DNA of 9,125 nt from an uncultured Thermoleophilia bacterium (GTDB lineage: Bacteria; Actinomycetota; Thermoleophilia; UBA2241): assembly GCA_903921965.1 (NCBI GenBank), contig CAIXSE010000300.1, positions 1-9,125 on the forward strand, written 5' to 3'. The notes below the pieces were generated by a model that worked only from the letters and a program-made list of their open reading frames with translations, ran no database searches and had not been told where the DNA came from. Numbering within the stretch: position 1 is the first letter of the stretch; the number at the start of each line of letters is the position of its first letter. Shown one piece after another: positions 1 to 7,295 of the stretch. A program made the translations under genes and the position numbers.

Positions 1-1799
1 AGTTCCTCGTCGGCCTCGAGCGCGACCCCGCCTACGGTCCGGTGCTCGCCTTCGGCCTGGGCGGCGTGCTGACCGAGGCCGTGGGCGACGTCGCCTTCGG
101 CCTGGCGCCGCTCGACGGGCAGGAGGCGCGCGCGCTGCCGGAGCAGATCCGCGCGCGCCGCCTGCTGGGCGCGTTCCGCGGCGCGCCTCCGGTCGACCGC
201 GCCGCGCTCGCACAGGTGCTCGCGTCGCTGTCGGCGATCGCCGCCAACCTGCCCGAGGTCGCCGAGATCGACGTGAACCCGCTGCTCGTCGACGGCGGCG
301 CCCCCGTCGCCGTCGACGCGCTCGTCGTGCTCACGGCCGAGCCGGTGGCGGGACCGCGGCCGCACGTTGGCGTGCCCGATCTCGACGCCGTCTTCGCACC
401 CGGGTCCGTCGCCATCGTCGGCGCGTCCGACGACCTCGGCAAGTGGGGCGGCTCCGCCCTGCAGAACATCATGCGGGGCGGCTACGCCGGCCGCATCTAC
501 CCGGTGAACCCGAAATCCTCGAAGCTCTTCGGCCTCGATGCCTACCCCAGCGTGGACGACCTGCCGGAAGACCCGGACCTCGTGCTCGTCGTGGTGGGAG
601 GCCACCACGTCGTCGGCGTCCTCGAGGCCTGCGCCCGCCGTCGCGCCCGTGCCGTCGTCGTCATCACCGCCGGCTTCGCCGAGACGGGGAAGGAGGGCGC
701 CGAGGTCGAACGCGAGCTCGCGCGCATCGCCGCGGACGCCGGCATCACCCTCATCGGCCCCAACTGCGTCGGCCTTCTCTCCAACGAACGGGACCTGTCC
801 ATCACCGGGTTCATCGTGATGAGCCCGCCGCTGGCCAATCTGAGTCTCGTCTCGCAGTCCGGCAGCATGGGCCCGGTCGTCGTGGCCACCTGCGAGCAGC
901 GCGGCATCGGCCTGGACAAGTTCCTCAGCGTCGGCAACGAGGCGGCGGTGAGCGCCGTCGACGTCCTCGACTACCTGCGTGAGGACCCCGGCACGAAGTG
1001 CGCGATGCTGTACATGGAGGGCGTGAGCGACGGGCGGCACTTCTTCGACGTGGCTCGGCGCACGACGAGGGTGAAGCCCGTCGTCGTGCTGCGCGGGGGG
1101 CGGACCGAGGCGGGCAGCCAGGCGGCGGCGTCGCACACGGCGGCGCTCGCGGGCTCTGGCGCCGTGTTCGAAGCGGCCGCCCGCCAGGCCGGCGTCGCCA
1201 CCGCGACCACGCCCGACGAGCTGGTCGACGTCGCCGCCTGCCTCGCGTACCTGCCGCTCCCGCAGGGCCGCCGGGTCGCGGTCGTGACCAACGGCGGCGG
1301 TCCCGGTGTGCTCGCCGCCGACGAGGTCGCGCTCAACAACCTCACGCTCGCGGACCTGCCCGAAGACCTCCTCGCCGAGCTCGACAGGCTGTTCCCGCCG
1401 TTCTGGAGCCGGCGCAACCCGCTCGACCTCGTCGCGGCGGGCTTCGGCGAGGAGGGCCTGCGCTGTCTCGAGCTCCTCGCCGGGTGCGACGCCGTGGACG
1501 CCGTCCTGGCCGTCACATTCGTCGGCGTCCCGGCGCTGCGCGACGACGCCGAGGACGTGCGCAAGCACGGGCAGTACCACGGCTTCGCCGCCCGCGAGCA
1601 GGAGTACCTTGAGCGCGTCGTCTCCCTCATGGACCAGACCGGCAAGCCCATCGTCAACGTGCCCGACCACCCGGTCCGCGGTTCCATCCTGGACTTCGGC
1701 GACACCTACGCCCCCGTCATCCTCAACTCGCCGCAGGCGGCCGCCCGGGCCCTCGACAAGATGGCGCGCTACGCGGAGTACCTGCGCGCGCACGACTGA
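1..1799 (+). CDS. ADP-forming acyl-CoA synthetase (acetate--CoA ligase family), beta-alpha domain order, 5' truncated by window edge
   Basis: The frame is open to the left edge from base 3, so the GTG at 42 is internal; 598 codons are visible. Bases 3 to about 335 encode the end of an ATP-grasp domain, with a GLGG motif and the C-terminal EIDVNPL motif. From about 387 a CoA-binding Rossmann domain follows (SVAIVGAS), then succinyl-CoA-ligase-like domains (IGPNCVG near 756, SQSG at 852, TNGGGPG near 1290). The SHTAALAG motif holds the histidine (codon 1134-1136) that is phosphorylated in the alpha part of known ADP-forming synthetases. The family interconverts acyl-CoA + ADP + Pi with acid + ATP + CoA in the cytoplasm. 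The usual single-chain order in Pat-like proteins is alpha then beta; here it is reversed. The second phosphohistidine of the ATP-grasp part lies outside the window. The BKACE gene follows after 32 bp, suggesting an operon in which this enzyme handles the acyl-CoA made there. Substrate unknown. Confidence 0.93.
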   Translation, partial: FLVGLERDPAYGPVLAFGLGGVLTEAVGDVAFGLAPLDGQEARALPEQIRARRLLGAFRGAPPVDRAALAQVLASLSAIAANLPEVAEIDVNPLLVDGGAPVAVDALVVLTAEPVAGPRPHVGVPDLDAVFAPGSVAIVGASDDLGKWGGSALQNIMRGGYAGRIYPVNPKSSKLFGLDAYPSVDDLPEDPDLVLVVVGGHHVVGVLEACARRRARAVVVITAGFAETGKEGAEVERELARIAADAGITLIGPNCVGLLSNERDLSITGFIVMSPPLANLSLVSQSGSMGPVVVATCEQRGIGLDKFLSVGNEAAVSAVDVLDYLREDPGTKCAMLYMEGVSDGRHFFDVARRTTRVKPVVVLRGGRTEAGSQAAASHTAALAGSGAVFEAAARQAGVATATTPDELVDVAACLAYLPLPQGRRVAVVTNGGGPGVLAADEVALNNLTLADLPEDLLAELDRLFPPFWSRRNPLDLVAAGFGEEGLRCLELLAGCDAVDAVLAVTFVGVPALRDDAEDVRKHGQYHGFAAREQEYLERVVSLMDQTGKPIVNVPDHPVRGSILDFGDTYAPVILNSPQAAARALDKMARYAEYLRAHD

Positions 1800-1817
1800 C
1801 CCGTCCGCCCACTCCGC

Positions 1818-1824
1818 AGGAAGG
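1818..1824 (+). promoter_or_regulatory. Ribosome binding site of the BKACE gene
   Basis: AGGAAGG lies 7 nt before the GTG at 1832. It supports that GTG as the start and shows independent initiation after the upstream stop at 1799. Confidence 0.75.
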
Positions 1825-1831
1825 CCCGACA

Positions 1832-2656
1832 GTGAACCCCATCATCACCGCCGCGCTCAACGGCCCCATCGCCACGCGCGCCAACAACCCGAACCTGCCG
1901 GAGTCGCCGGAGGCCATCGCGGCCAGTGCCAAGGGAGCCTACGAGGCCGGAGCGGCCGTCATCCACATCCACCTGCGCGACGAGCAGGGCAACTTCACGA
2001 CCGACCTGGGTGTGGCGCAGCGCACCGTCGAGCTGGTGCGCGAGGCGTGCCCCGGCATCGTCCAGCTCTCCACCGGCGGCATGTTCGACTACGCCGACCG
2101 CATGCGCATCGTCGAGGCGAAGCCCGCGATGGCCACGCTGAACCCCTGCACGATGTCGTTCGCCGATGCCGAGTTCCGCAACCCGCCCAAAGAGATGCGC
2201 AAGATGGCGGCGCGCATGATCGAGCTCGGCGTGAAGCCCGAGGTGGAGCTCTACGACGTCGGCCACCTGGGCGTGATGCTCGACCTGATCAGCGAGGGCC
2301 TGCTGCTGGAACCGGTGCAGGTGTCGTTCGTGATGGGCGTGAAGGGCGGGATGCCCGGCGACCCGTCGATCCTCTCGTGGCTCGTGAAGAACCTGCCCGA
2401 AGGCACCAGCTGGCAGGTGATCGCCATCGCGCGCGCCAACCTGCCGATGACGACCATCGGCCTCGCCATGGGCGGCAACGCGCGCACCGGTATGGAGGAC
2501 ACCCTGATGGTGGCCTCGCACGTGCTCGCCGACTCCAACGCGCAGCTCGTGGAGCGGCTGGTGAACATCGCGAAGTCGATGCAGCGCGAGCCTGCCACGG
2601 TCGACGAAGTCATCGCACGCCTCAAGCTCTCACCCGGGCTCATCGGGCAAGGCTGA
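1832..2656 (+). CDS. Beta-keto acid cleavage enzyme (BKACE / DUF849 family)
   Basis: This 274-residue protein has the normal length of the family, whose Zn-dependent TIM-barrel enzymes react a beta-keto acid with acetyl-CoA to give acetoacetate plus a new acyl-CoA. The signature is complete: HIHLRD gives zinc ligands His45 and His47; ARTGMED near the end gives Arg218, zinc ligand Glu222 and Asp223; STGG (80-83) forms part of the substrate site. The start ITAALNG...RANNPNLP is typical. Where the prototype 3-keto-5-aminohexanoate cleavage enzyme (Kce) has Glu14, which I recall contacts the substrate amine, this protein aligns Ile13, arguing against an amino substrate. Candidates are plain or dioxo acids such as 3,5-dioxohexanoate (triacetate), cleaved by a BKACE member in phloroglucinol degradation; the link rests on the transhydroxylase-like neighbour. 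The GTG start has a strong ribosome site. Family certain, substrate inferred. Confidence 0.95.
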   Translation: MNPIITAALNGPIATRANNPNLPESPEAIAASAKGAYEAGAAVIHIHLRDEQGNFTTDLGVAQRTVELVREACPGIVQLSTGGMFDYADRMRIVEAKPAMATLNPCTMSFADAEFRNPPKEMRKMAARMIELGVKPEVELYDVGHLGVMLDLISEGLLLEPVQVSFVMGVKGGMPGDPSILSWLVKNLPEGTSWQVIAIARANLPMTTIGLAMGGNARTGMEDTLMVASHVLADSNAQLVERLVNIAKSMQREPATVDEVIARLKLSPGLIGQG

Positions 2657-2682
2657 GCCCGGCACCGGCATGTCTGCTCTTG

Positions 2683-2727
2683 CGACACTCGCGCTTCGTT
2701 GCATTTTGCAGCAAAGCGCGAGTGTCG
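2683..2727. repeat. Long intergenic inverted repeat (21-bp stem, 3-base loop)
   Basis: Arms at 2683-2703 and 2707-2727 pair at 19 of 21 positions around a TTT loop. One mismatch is a G-U wobble in RNA from the plus strand and the other in RNA from the minus strand, so both transcripts would fold. The left arm also contains a small internal hairpin (GCGA-CAC-TCGC). It begins 26 bp after the BKACE stop. The right arm is followed by a G-rich run, not a T-tract, so it is not a classical intrinsic terminator. It may be a REP-like dispersed palindrome, or an mRNA 3'-end or processing element. It is more AT-rich at its centre than the surrounding genes. In the rest of the 196-bp gap (2657-2852) I see only a possible mini-ORF. 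Confidence 0.7.
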
Positions 2728-2810
2728 GGGAGGGGGAAAGCCGTGCGCGGGGATGACATTGGCGACGTTGACAGGGTGACGATCCACTGGGCCTGCGCGA
2801 GGCGACGACC

Positions 2811-2840
2811 GTGATGACGCAGCACCCGGTGAGCGCGTGA
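2811..2840 (+). other. Possible 9-codon leader ORF before the transhydroxylase gene
   Basis: GTG-ATG at 2811/2814 opens a frame of 8 or 9 codons (MTQHPVSA) ending at TGA 2838-2840, 12 nt before the ATG at 2853. A GAGG at 2799-2802 lies 8 nt before the GTG. The large gene itself has no clear Shine-Dalgarno sequence, so ribosomes might reach it by reinitiation. An ORF this short can easily be chance. Confidence 0.2.
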
Positions 2841-2852
2841 GACCGCCGCCGG

Positions 2853-5852
2853 ATGCCTGACGTCGTCCCCGCGCACCTGAAGCTGCGCGCCGTCCTGTAC
2901 GGGCTCGGCAAGGTGCTGCGCGTGCGCGCGGCGGCCGACGCCGGCTTCCGCGCGCTGCTCTCACGGCGGGACGCCGTCTTCCAGATCCGCCTGGCCGACG
3001 GCTCCGAGGCGCGCTGGTTCGCCGTCCGCGGCGGAGAGGTGACGTCGAAGGGCGGCGTGCACTCCCGTCCCGACGCCGCCCTGGTCTTCGGCACGCCGCA
3101 CGCCGCGCTCACGATGCTCAGCCTCAAGCCCGACTACCTCGGGCGCATCGAGGCCGCCAAGAACTTCCAGCTCGTCATGGAGGGAGACGACGCCGTCGTC
3201 GGCTGGATGCTGGAGGTGCTCGCGCGAGCGGCGGCCGGCGAGCCGACCTACGGCGTCGACCTCGGCGGCGGCATCACCCGCTACACCAACAACACGAACG
3301 GCGGGCCGGTGCACGTGGACGTCAAGGACGGGCGCATCCTGCGCGTCACGCCCATCGAGTTCACCGACGAGGACGCGCCGTCCTGGAGCATCACCGCGCG
3401 TGGCCGGCGCTTCGCCCCGCCGCGCAAGACGAGCCTCGCGCCGCACGCGCTCTCCGCGCGCTCCACCGTCTACTCGCCCGACCGCCTGCTGCATCCGCTG
3501 AAGCGCGTCGACTTCGACCCGCACGGTGACCGGCATCCGGAGACGCGCGGATCCGCCGGCTACGAACGCATCTCCTGGGACGAGGCGCTCGACCTCGTGG
3601 CCGATGAGCTCATGCGTGTGCGCCGCCGTCACGGCCCCGGCTCCGTCTTCACAGCGCACGGCTCGCATCACACCTGGGGCACACTGGGCTACTTCCTCAG
3701 CGCCCATCGGCGGTTCTTCAACACCGTCGGCTCGACGCGCATGCTGCACAACCCCGACAGCTGGGAGGGCTGGGCGTGGGGCGCCGAGCACCACTGGGGT
3801 CACAGCATGCGCGCGGGGGGCGGGGAGTTCTACGGCACCGTGGAGGATCTGCTGCGCGAGTGCGAGCTGGTCGTCTTCTGGTCCAGCGACCCTGAGGCGA
3901 CGACCGGGATCTACGCCGGGATGGAAGGGACGGCGCGGCGCCGCTGGCTGCGGGAGCTGGGCATCCGCTGCGTGCACGTCGATCCCTACCAGAACCACAC
4001 GGCCTCGTGGCTCGGCGGGACGTGGCTGGCGCCGCGGCCGACGACGAGCGTTGCCTTGGCGCACGCCGTCGCCTGGGTGTGGGTGACGGAGGGCCTGTAC
4101 GACGAGGAGTACGTCGCGGCGCGCACGACCGGCTTCGAGGCGTGGCGCGACTACCTGCAGGGCGTGGACGACGGCGTGCCCAAGACACCGGAGTGGCAGG
4201 AGGCCGAGACCGGCGTGCCGGCGCGCAAGGTCCGCGCCCTGGCGCGCGCCTGGGCGGCGAAGAAGACGTACCTCGCGGTGGGCGGCCCCGGCAACACGTT
4301 CGGGGGCGCCTGCCGCTCGGCGACCGGCATCGAGTGGGCGCGGTCCATGGTCTACCTCATGGCGATGCGCGGCCTCGGCAAGCCGGGGGTGAACTTCGGC
4401 AACCTGCAGTTCGGCGCGCCGGTCGACACCACGTTCTACTTCCCCGGCTATGGCGAGGGCGGGCTCTCCGGCGATCTCGAGGGCACGATGATGGCCGCGC
4501 ACCTGTACCAGCGCGTGCCGCAGCTTCCGGCCATGAACCCGGTGGGGCAGAGCATCCCTCGGCTGCGGATCCCCGAGGCGCTGCTGGAGGGTCAGGCTGA
4601 AGGCTGGGTGTTTGCCCCGCCCACCGTGCAGAGCCAGTTCCGGCGGGCGCCGTACCCCGAGCCGGGCTACTCGCGGGTCAAGCTCTACTACAAGTACGGT
4701 GGCTCGTTCTTCGGGACGATGACCGAGACCAACCGCTACGTGCGCGCGTACCGCGCCCCGGACCTCGAGTTCGTCGTCAACCAGTCGATCTGGTTCGAGG
4801 GGGAGGCGCGGTTCGCGGACGTGATCCTGCCGGCCTGCACCAACTACGAGCGCTGGGACATCAGTGAGTGGGCCAACTCCAGCGGCATCCTCGTCAACGG
4901 CATGACGCAGCTGAACCACCGCGTGATCGTGCTGCAGCACAAGTGCATCGAGCCGCTGGGCGAGTCGCGCTCGGACTGGAGCATCTTCGCCGCGCTCGCG
5001 CAGCGCATGGGGCTGGCGGGGCCGTTCGCGGAAGGGAGCGACGAGTTCGAGTGGGTCCGCCGGACGTTCGAGGGCAGCGACCTGCCGAAGGCGGTCTCGT
5101 GGCGCGAGTTCCTGCGGAAGGGCTACTACGTGGTGCCGCCGCCGTCCTCGGGTGCGCCCAGGCCGGTGGCGTACCGCTGGTTCGCGGAAGGCAGGCCGAA
5201 GGACACGCCCGACCTGCAGCCGCTGCCCGGCGACTACGCCGGGCTCTTCGGCGAAGGCCTGCAGACGCAGTCGGGCAAGATCGAGTTCGTGTCGTCGAGC
5301 CTGACGCTGTTCGACCCCGACGACCCGGAGCGGCCGCCGCTGGGCCGGTACAGCCCCTCCTGGGAGGGCCCGGCCCAGACCGAGTTGGCGGCGAAGTACC
5401 CGTTGCAGCTGGTCTCGCCGCACCCGCGCTTCAGCCACCACACGCTGGACGACGGCAAAGACAGCTTCGTCAACGACGTGGTTGACCATCGCGTGCTCAT
5501 CGACGGCCGCTACTACTGGATCGCGCGGCTCCATCCGCAGGACGCCGCCGCGCGCGGGATCGCCGACGGCGACCTCGTGCGGCTCTTTAACGACCGCGGC
5601 GCCATCGTGTGCGCTGCCCGGCTGACCGAACGCGTGCGGCCGGGTGTCGTGCACTCCTACGAATCGTCCGCGGTGTACGAACCGGCGGGCGAGCCCGGCG
5701 CGTCGGCCGACCTGGGCGGCTGCGTCAACATCCTGACGCCCAGCCGCCCCATCGCCGCGAAGACCCACAGCATGGCGCCCAACTCGTGTCTCATCGAGGT
5801 GGAGCCCTGGCGCGAGGGGACGACCCGGTCGCCCGTCGCCGCTGGGGCTTGA
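2853..5852 (+). CDS. SCP2-like domain fused to a pyrogallol-phloroglucinol transhydroxylase-like molybdopterin oxidoreductase (large subunit, DMSO reductase superfamily)
   Basis: The protein has 999 residues. Residues about 25-128 resemble an SCP2 sterol/lipid-carrier domain (FQIRLADG..., hydrophobic helices, LVMEGDDAVVGWML). From about 145 to the end it follows AthL of Pelobacter acidigallici (about 875 residues by recall): NNTNGGPV, APSW, YERISWDEALD, FWSSDPEA, GGACRSA, YFPGYGEGGLSGD, ILPACTNYERWDISE, LVSPHPRFS, RGIADGDLV, GGCVNILTP. With an offset of 128, His272, Tyr280, Asp302, Ser303 (Mo ligand) and Trp304 fall on AthL His144, Tyr152, Asp174, Ser175 and Trp176. There is no N-terminal Cys-rich Fe-S motif, as in AthL, and no Tat signal, so it is probably cytoplasmic. 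Known relatives transfer or remove phenolic hydroxyls, including gut catechol dehydroxylases. An in-frame stop at 2838 limits the start to ATG 2853, although no clear ribosome site precedes it. No iron-sulfur small subunit follows. The substrate could be another phenol. Confidence 0.93.
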   Translation: MPDVVPAHLKLRAVLYGLGKVLRVRAAADAGFRALLSRRDAVFQIRLADGSEARWFAVRGGEVTSKGGVHSRPDAALVFGTPHAALTMLSLKPDYLGRIEAAKNFQLVMEGDDAVVGWMLEVLARAAAGEPTYGVDLGGGITRYTNNTNGGPVHVDVKDGRILRVTPIEFTDEDAPSWSITARGRRFAPPRKTSLAPHALSARSTVYSPDRLLHPLKRVDFDPHGDRHPETRGSAGYERISWDEALDLVADELMRVRRRHGPGSVFTAHGSHHTWGTLGYFLSAHRRFFNTVGSTRMLHNPDSWEGWAWGAEHHWGHSMRAGGGEFYGTVEDLLRECELVVFWSSDPEATTGIYAGMEGTARRRWLRELGIRCVHVDPYQNHTASWLGGTWLAPRPTTSVALAHAVAWVWVTEGLYDEEYVAARTTGFEAWRDYLQGVDDGVPKTPEWQEAETGVPARKVRALARAWAAKKTYLAVGGPGNTFGGACRSATGIEWARSMVYLMAMRGLGKPGVNFGNLQFGAPVDTTFYFPGYGEGGLSGDLEGTMMAAHLYQRVPQLPAMNPVGQSIPRLRIPEALLEGQAEGWVFAPPTVQSQFRRAPYPEPGYSRVKLYYKYGGSFFGTMTETNRYVRAYRAPDLEFVVNQSIWFEGEARFADVILPACTNYERWDISEWANSSGILVNGMTQLNHRVIVLQHKCIEPLGESRSDWSIFAALAQRMGLAGPFAEGSDEFEWVRRTFEGSDLPKAVSWREFLRKGYYVVPPPSSGAPRPVAYRWFAEGRPKDTPDLQPLPGDYAGLFGEGLQTQSGKIEFVSSSLTLFDPDDPERPPLGRYSPSWEGPAQTELAAKYPLQLVSPHPRFSHHTLDDGKDSFVNDVVDHRVLIDGRYYWIARLHPQDAAARGIADGDLVRLFNDRGAIVCAARLTERVRPGVVHSYESSAVYEPAGEPGASADLGGCVNILTPSRPIAAKTHSMAPNSCLIEVEPWREGTTRSPVAAGA

Positions 5853-5855
5853 AGC

Positions 5856-5860
5856 GGAGG
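5856..5860 (+). promoter_or_regulatory. Ribosome binding site of the NYN protein gene
   Basis: GGAGG lies 7 nt before GTG 5868 and just after the transhydroxylase stop at 5850-5852. This fixes the start and suggests co-transcription with the large gene. Confidence 0.75.
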
Positions 5861-5867
5861 CCGGCAG

Positions 5868-6485
5868 GTGACGGTCCGGCCGGAGCGGGTGAGCCCGTTC
5901 GTCGACCACTCGGAGATCCGGCGCGGCGCCGGCGAGGTCGCCGGCGGGCGGTACGAGCCCGACTGGGACCGTCTCCTCCGGTGGCTCGGCGCCGAGGCGA
6001 TCGCGACGGTGAGCGGGATGCCGGCGTCCGCACTGCGGTCCGGGGGCGCGTCCGTGTACGTCCCCGTGAGCCGGTCGGTCGCTGACGGCGCACTGCGTGC
6101 CTGGGCGACGACGGAGCTGGCGCGCGTACCCGGCGTCAGGGTCGTGCTGACGGAGGCTGAGGGACGGCCTGCCTCGCTCTGCGACGGTTGTGGAGCGTGC
6201 GACGCGGCCTCCGGCCGCTGCGGGTCAGGAGCGTCGTTCACGGCGCGGGAGGCCGTCGCCGATGCGGTCCGCGCCGACCTGCTCAGGATGTCGCGGGAGG
6301 ACGTGTTCGAGTGGGCCGTCGTGGTCTCGTCCGATGCGCGCCTTGCCCCTGTGGCCAGGCTGCTCATCGCGAGAGGTCAGAACGTCGTCCACGCCGGCTT
6401 CCCGCCGCGCGGCCGGGAGCTCGCCGCGGCCTGTCTGGCCTCCGTGGACCTGCGGCCTCACCTGGGGCGTCTCGGACGCGCGTGA
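5868..6485 (+). CDS. NYN (PIN-like, DUF88/LabA-type) domain protein with a four-cysteine cluster
   Basis: This 205-residue protein reads as an NYN domain: an N-terminal strand ending in FVDHSE (Asp13), then helix-strand segments, then about residues 127-175 (REAVADAVRADLL...AVVVSSDARLAPVARLLIARGQNVVHAGF), closely following the NYN core that usually reads KGVDV..DLL...LVSGDSDF.P....G..V. NYN domains are normally metal-dependent RNases. Here the acidic site is eroded: the usual Asn of DGSN is Glu16, the second Asp of SGDSDF is Arg158, and the VD aspartate is displaced. Between the core halves lies C-x2-C-x2-C-x6-C (Cys105, 108, 111, 118), a possible zinc or Fe-S site. The gene starts 15 bp after the transhydroxylase stop, so the two are probably made together. 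The fold call is fairly firm; a role in RNA turnover, enzyme maturation or metal binding is open. It is not an AthS-type ferredoxin subunit, which would carry several four-cysteine motifs. Confidence 0.8.
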   Translation: MTVRPERVSPFVDHSEIRRGAGEVAGGRYEPDWDRLLRWLGAEAIATVSGMPASALRSGGASVYVPVSRSVADGALRAWATTELARVPGVRVVLTEAEGRPASLCDGCGACDAASGRCGSGASFTAREAVADAVRADLLRMSREDVFEWAVVVSSDARLAPVARLLIARGQNVVHAGFPPRGRELAAACLASVDLRPHLGRLGRA

Positions 6486-6525
6486 GTCGAGGGGCCGGTG
6501 CACCCGGGCGCACGCGGAGCACGAC

Positions 6526-7287
6526 CTACAGGCACATCCCCCGGTCGACGACCAGCACCTGCCCGGTGACGAAGCGCGCCGCGTCCGAGGCCAGGAAGAG
6601 GATCGCCTCGGCCTGGTCGAGCACGTCTGACTCACCGACGCTCATGTCGGTGTGCCGGCTGCAGATCTCCGTGAACTCGCGGTCGAAGTGCTCGAGCTTC
6701 TCAGGCAGGTTGAGCTCGGTGGGGGTGGGGCCGGGGCAGACGGCGTTGCAGCGGATGCCGGTGCCGGCGTACTGGAGGGCGATGTTCTTCGTCAGGCCGA
6801 TGACGCCGTACTTGGAGGCCGAGTAGGCGGCGCCGCCGTTGCCGTAGACGCCGGCGATCGACGAGACGTTGACGATGCTGCCGGCGTGACCGTCGGGCGC
6901 GCGCAGGAGGTACTCGCGGCAGAAGTAGAACGTGCCGGTGAGGTTGACGGCGAGGACGGTGTCCCAGAGGTCGTCCGTCACCCTGATGGTCGGCGTGTGC
7001 TGGTCGACGATGCCGGCGTTGTTGACGAGGACGTCGATGCGCCCGAAGCGCTTCAGCGTCTCGTCGCAGACGTTGCGGCAGTCGTCGACGACGGTGACGT
7101 CGGCGGGCAGGGCGAACGCGGTGCCGCCGGCCGCCTCGATGCGCGCCGCGACCTCGGCGAGCTTGTCGGCGCGGCGGGCGACGAGCACGACCGTGGCGCC
7201 CTCGCGCGCGAAGAGCTCCGCGGTGGCCTCGCCGATGCCGGCGTTGGCTCCGGTGACTATGGCGGTCTTGCCGGCGAGCCTGTCCAT
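6526..7287 (-). CDS. Short-chain dehydrogenase/reductase (SDR), classical, NADP-type pocket
   Basis: 253 residues, the classical SDR size. The cofactor motif TGANAGIG is at 12-19 and NNAG at 89-92. The catalytic set is Asn115, Ser142 (VSS), Tyr155 and Lys159 (YSASK), with CPGPTPT after the catalytic segment. Strand beta-2 ends in VLVARR, with arginines where NAD-dependent enzymes have Asp, suggesting NADP(H). The C-terminus, VVDRGMCL, departs from the usual VDGG ending. The ATG at 7287 is preceded by AGGAGG at 8 nt. The same frame stays open upstream to 8220, but that stretch is antisense-like noise over the next SDR. The gene follows the other SDR by 86 bp on the same strand. Possible roles by context are a ring reductase (phloroglucinol reductase is an SDR) or a hydroxyacid dehydrogenase; the sequence does not decide. 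Confidence 0.95.
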   Translation of the reverse strand: MDRLAGKTAIVTGANAGIGEATAELFAREGATVVLVARRADKLAEVAARIEAAGGTAFALPADVTVVDDCRNVCDETLKRFGRIDVLVNNAGIVDQHTPTIRVTDDLWDTVLAVNLTGTFYFCREYLLRAPDGHAGSIVNVSSIAGVYGNGGAAYSASKYGVIGLTKNIALQYAGTGIRCNAVCPGPTPTELNLPEKLEHFDREFTEICSRHTDMSVGESDVLDQAEAILFLASDAARFVTGQVLVVDRGMCL

Positions 7288-7295
7288 GCTGTGAG

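Noticed and set aside
2768..2796. TTGACA as a -35 box for the transhydroxylase gene
   Set aside because: At 17-bp spacing the -10 position reads GCCTGC, with no resemblance to a -10 element.
1306..2814. Plus-strand 502-codon frame overlapping the synthetase and BKACE genes
   Set aside because: Its composition is typical of an out-of-frame shadow and it conflicts with two well-supported genes.
2961..5909. Minus-strand open frame of 982 codons antisense to the transhydroxylase gene
   Set aside because: The translation is rich in R, A, H and V and has no recognisable domain; such frames arise opposite GC-rich genes. The plus strand encodes a full-length recognisable enzyme.
6180..6240. Cysteine cluster of the NYN protein as an AthS-type ferredoxin subunit
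   Set aside because: Only one four-cysteine group is present, in a protein whose remainder follows the NYN fold; AthS has several cluster-binding motifs.
6498..6513. Near-palindrome GTGCACCCGGGCGCAC in the 40-bp convergent gap as a terminator
   Set aside because: It has few stable pairs, essentially no loop and no T-tract on either strand.
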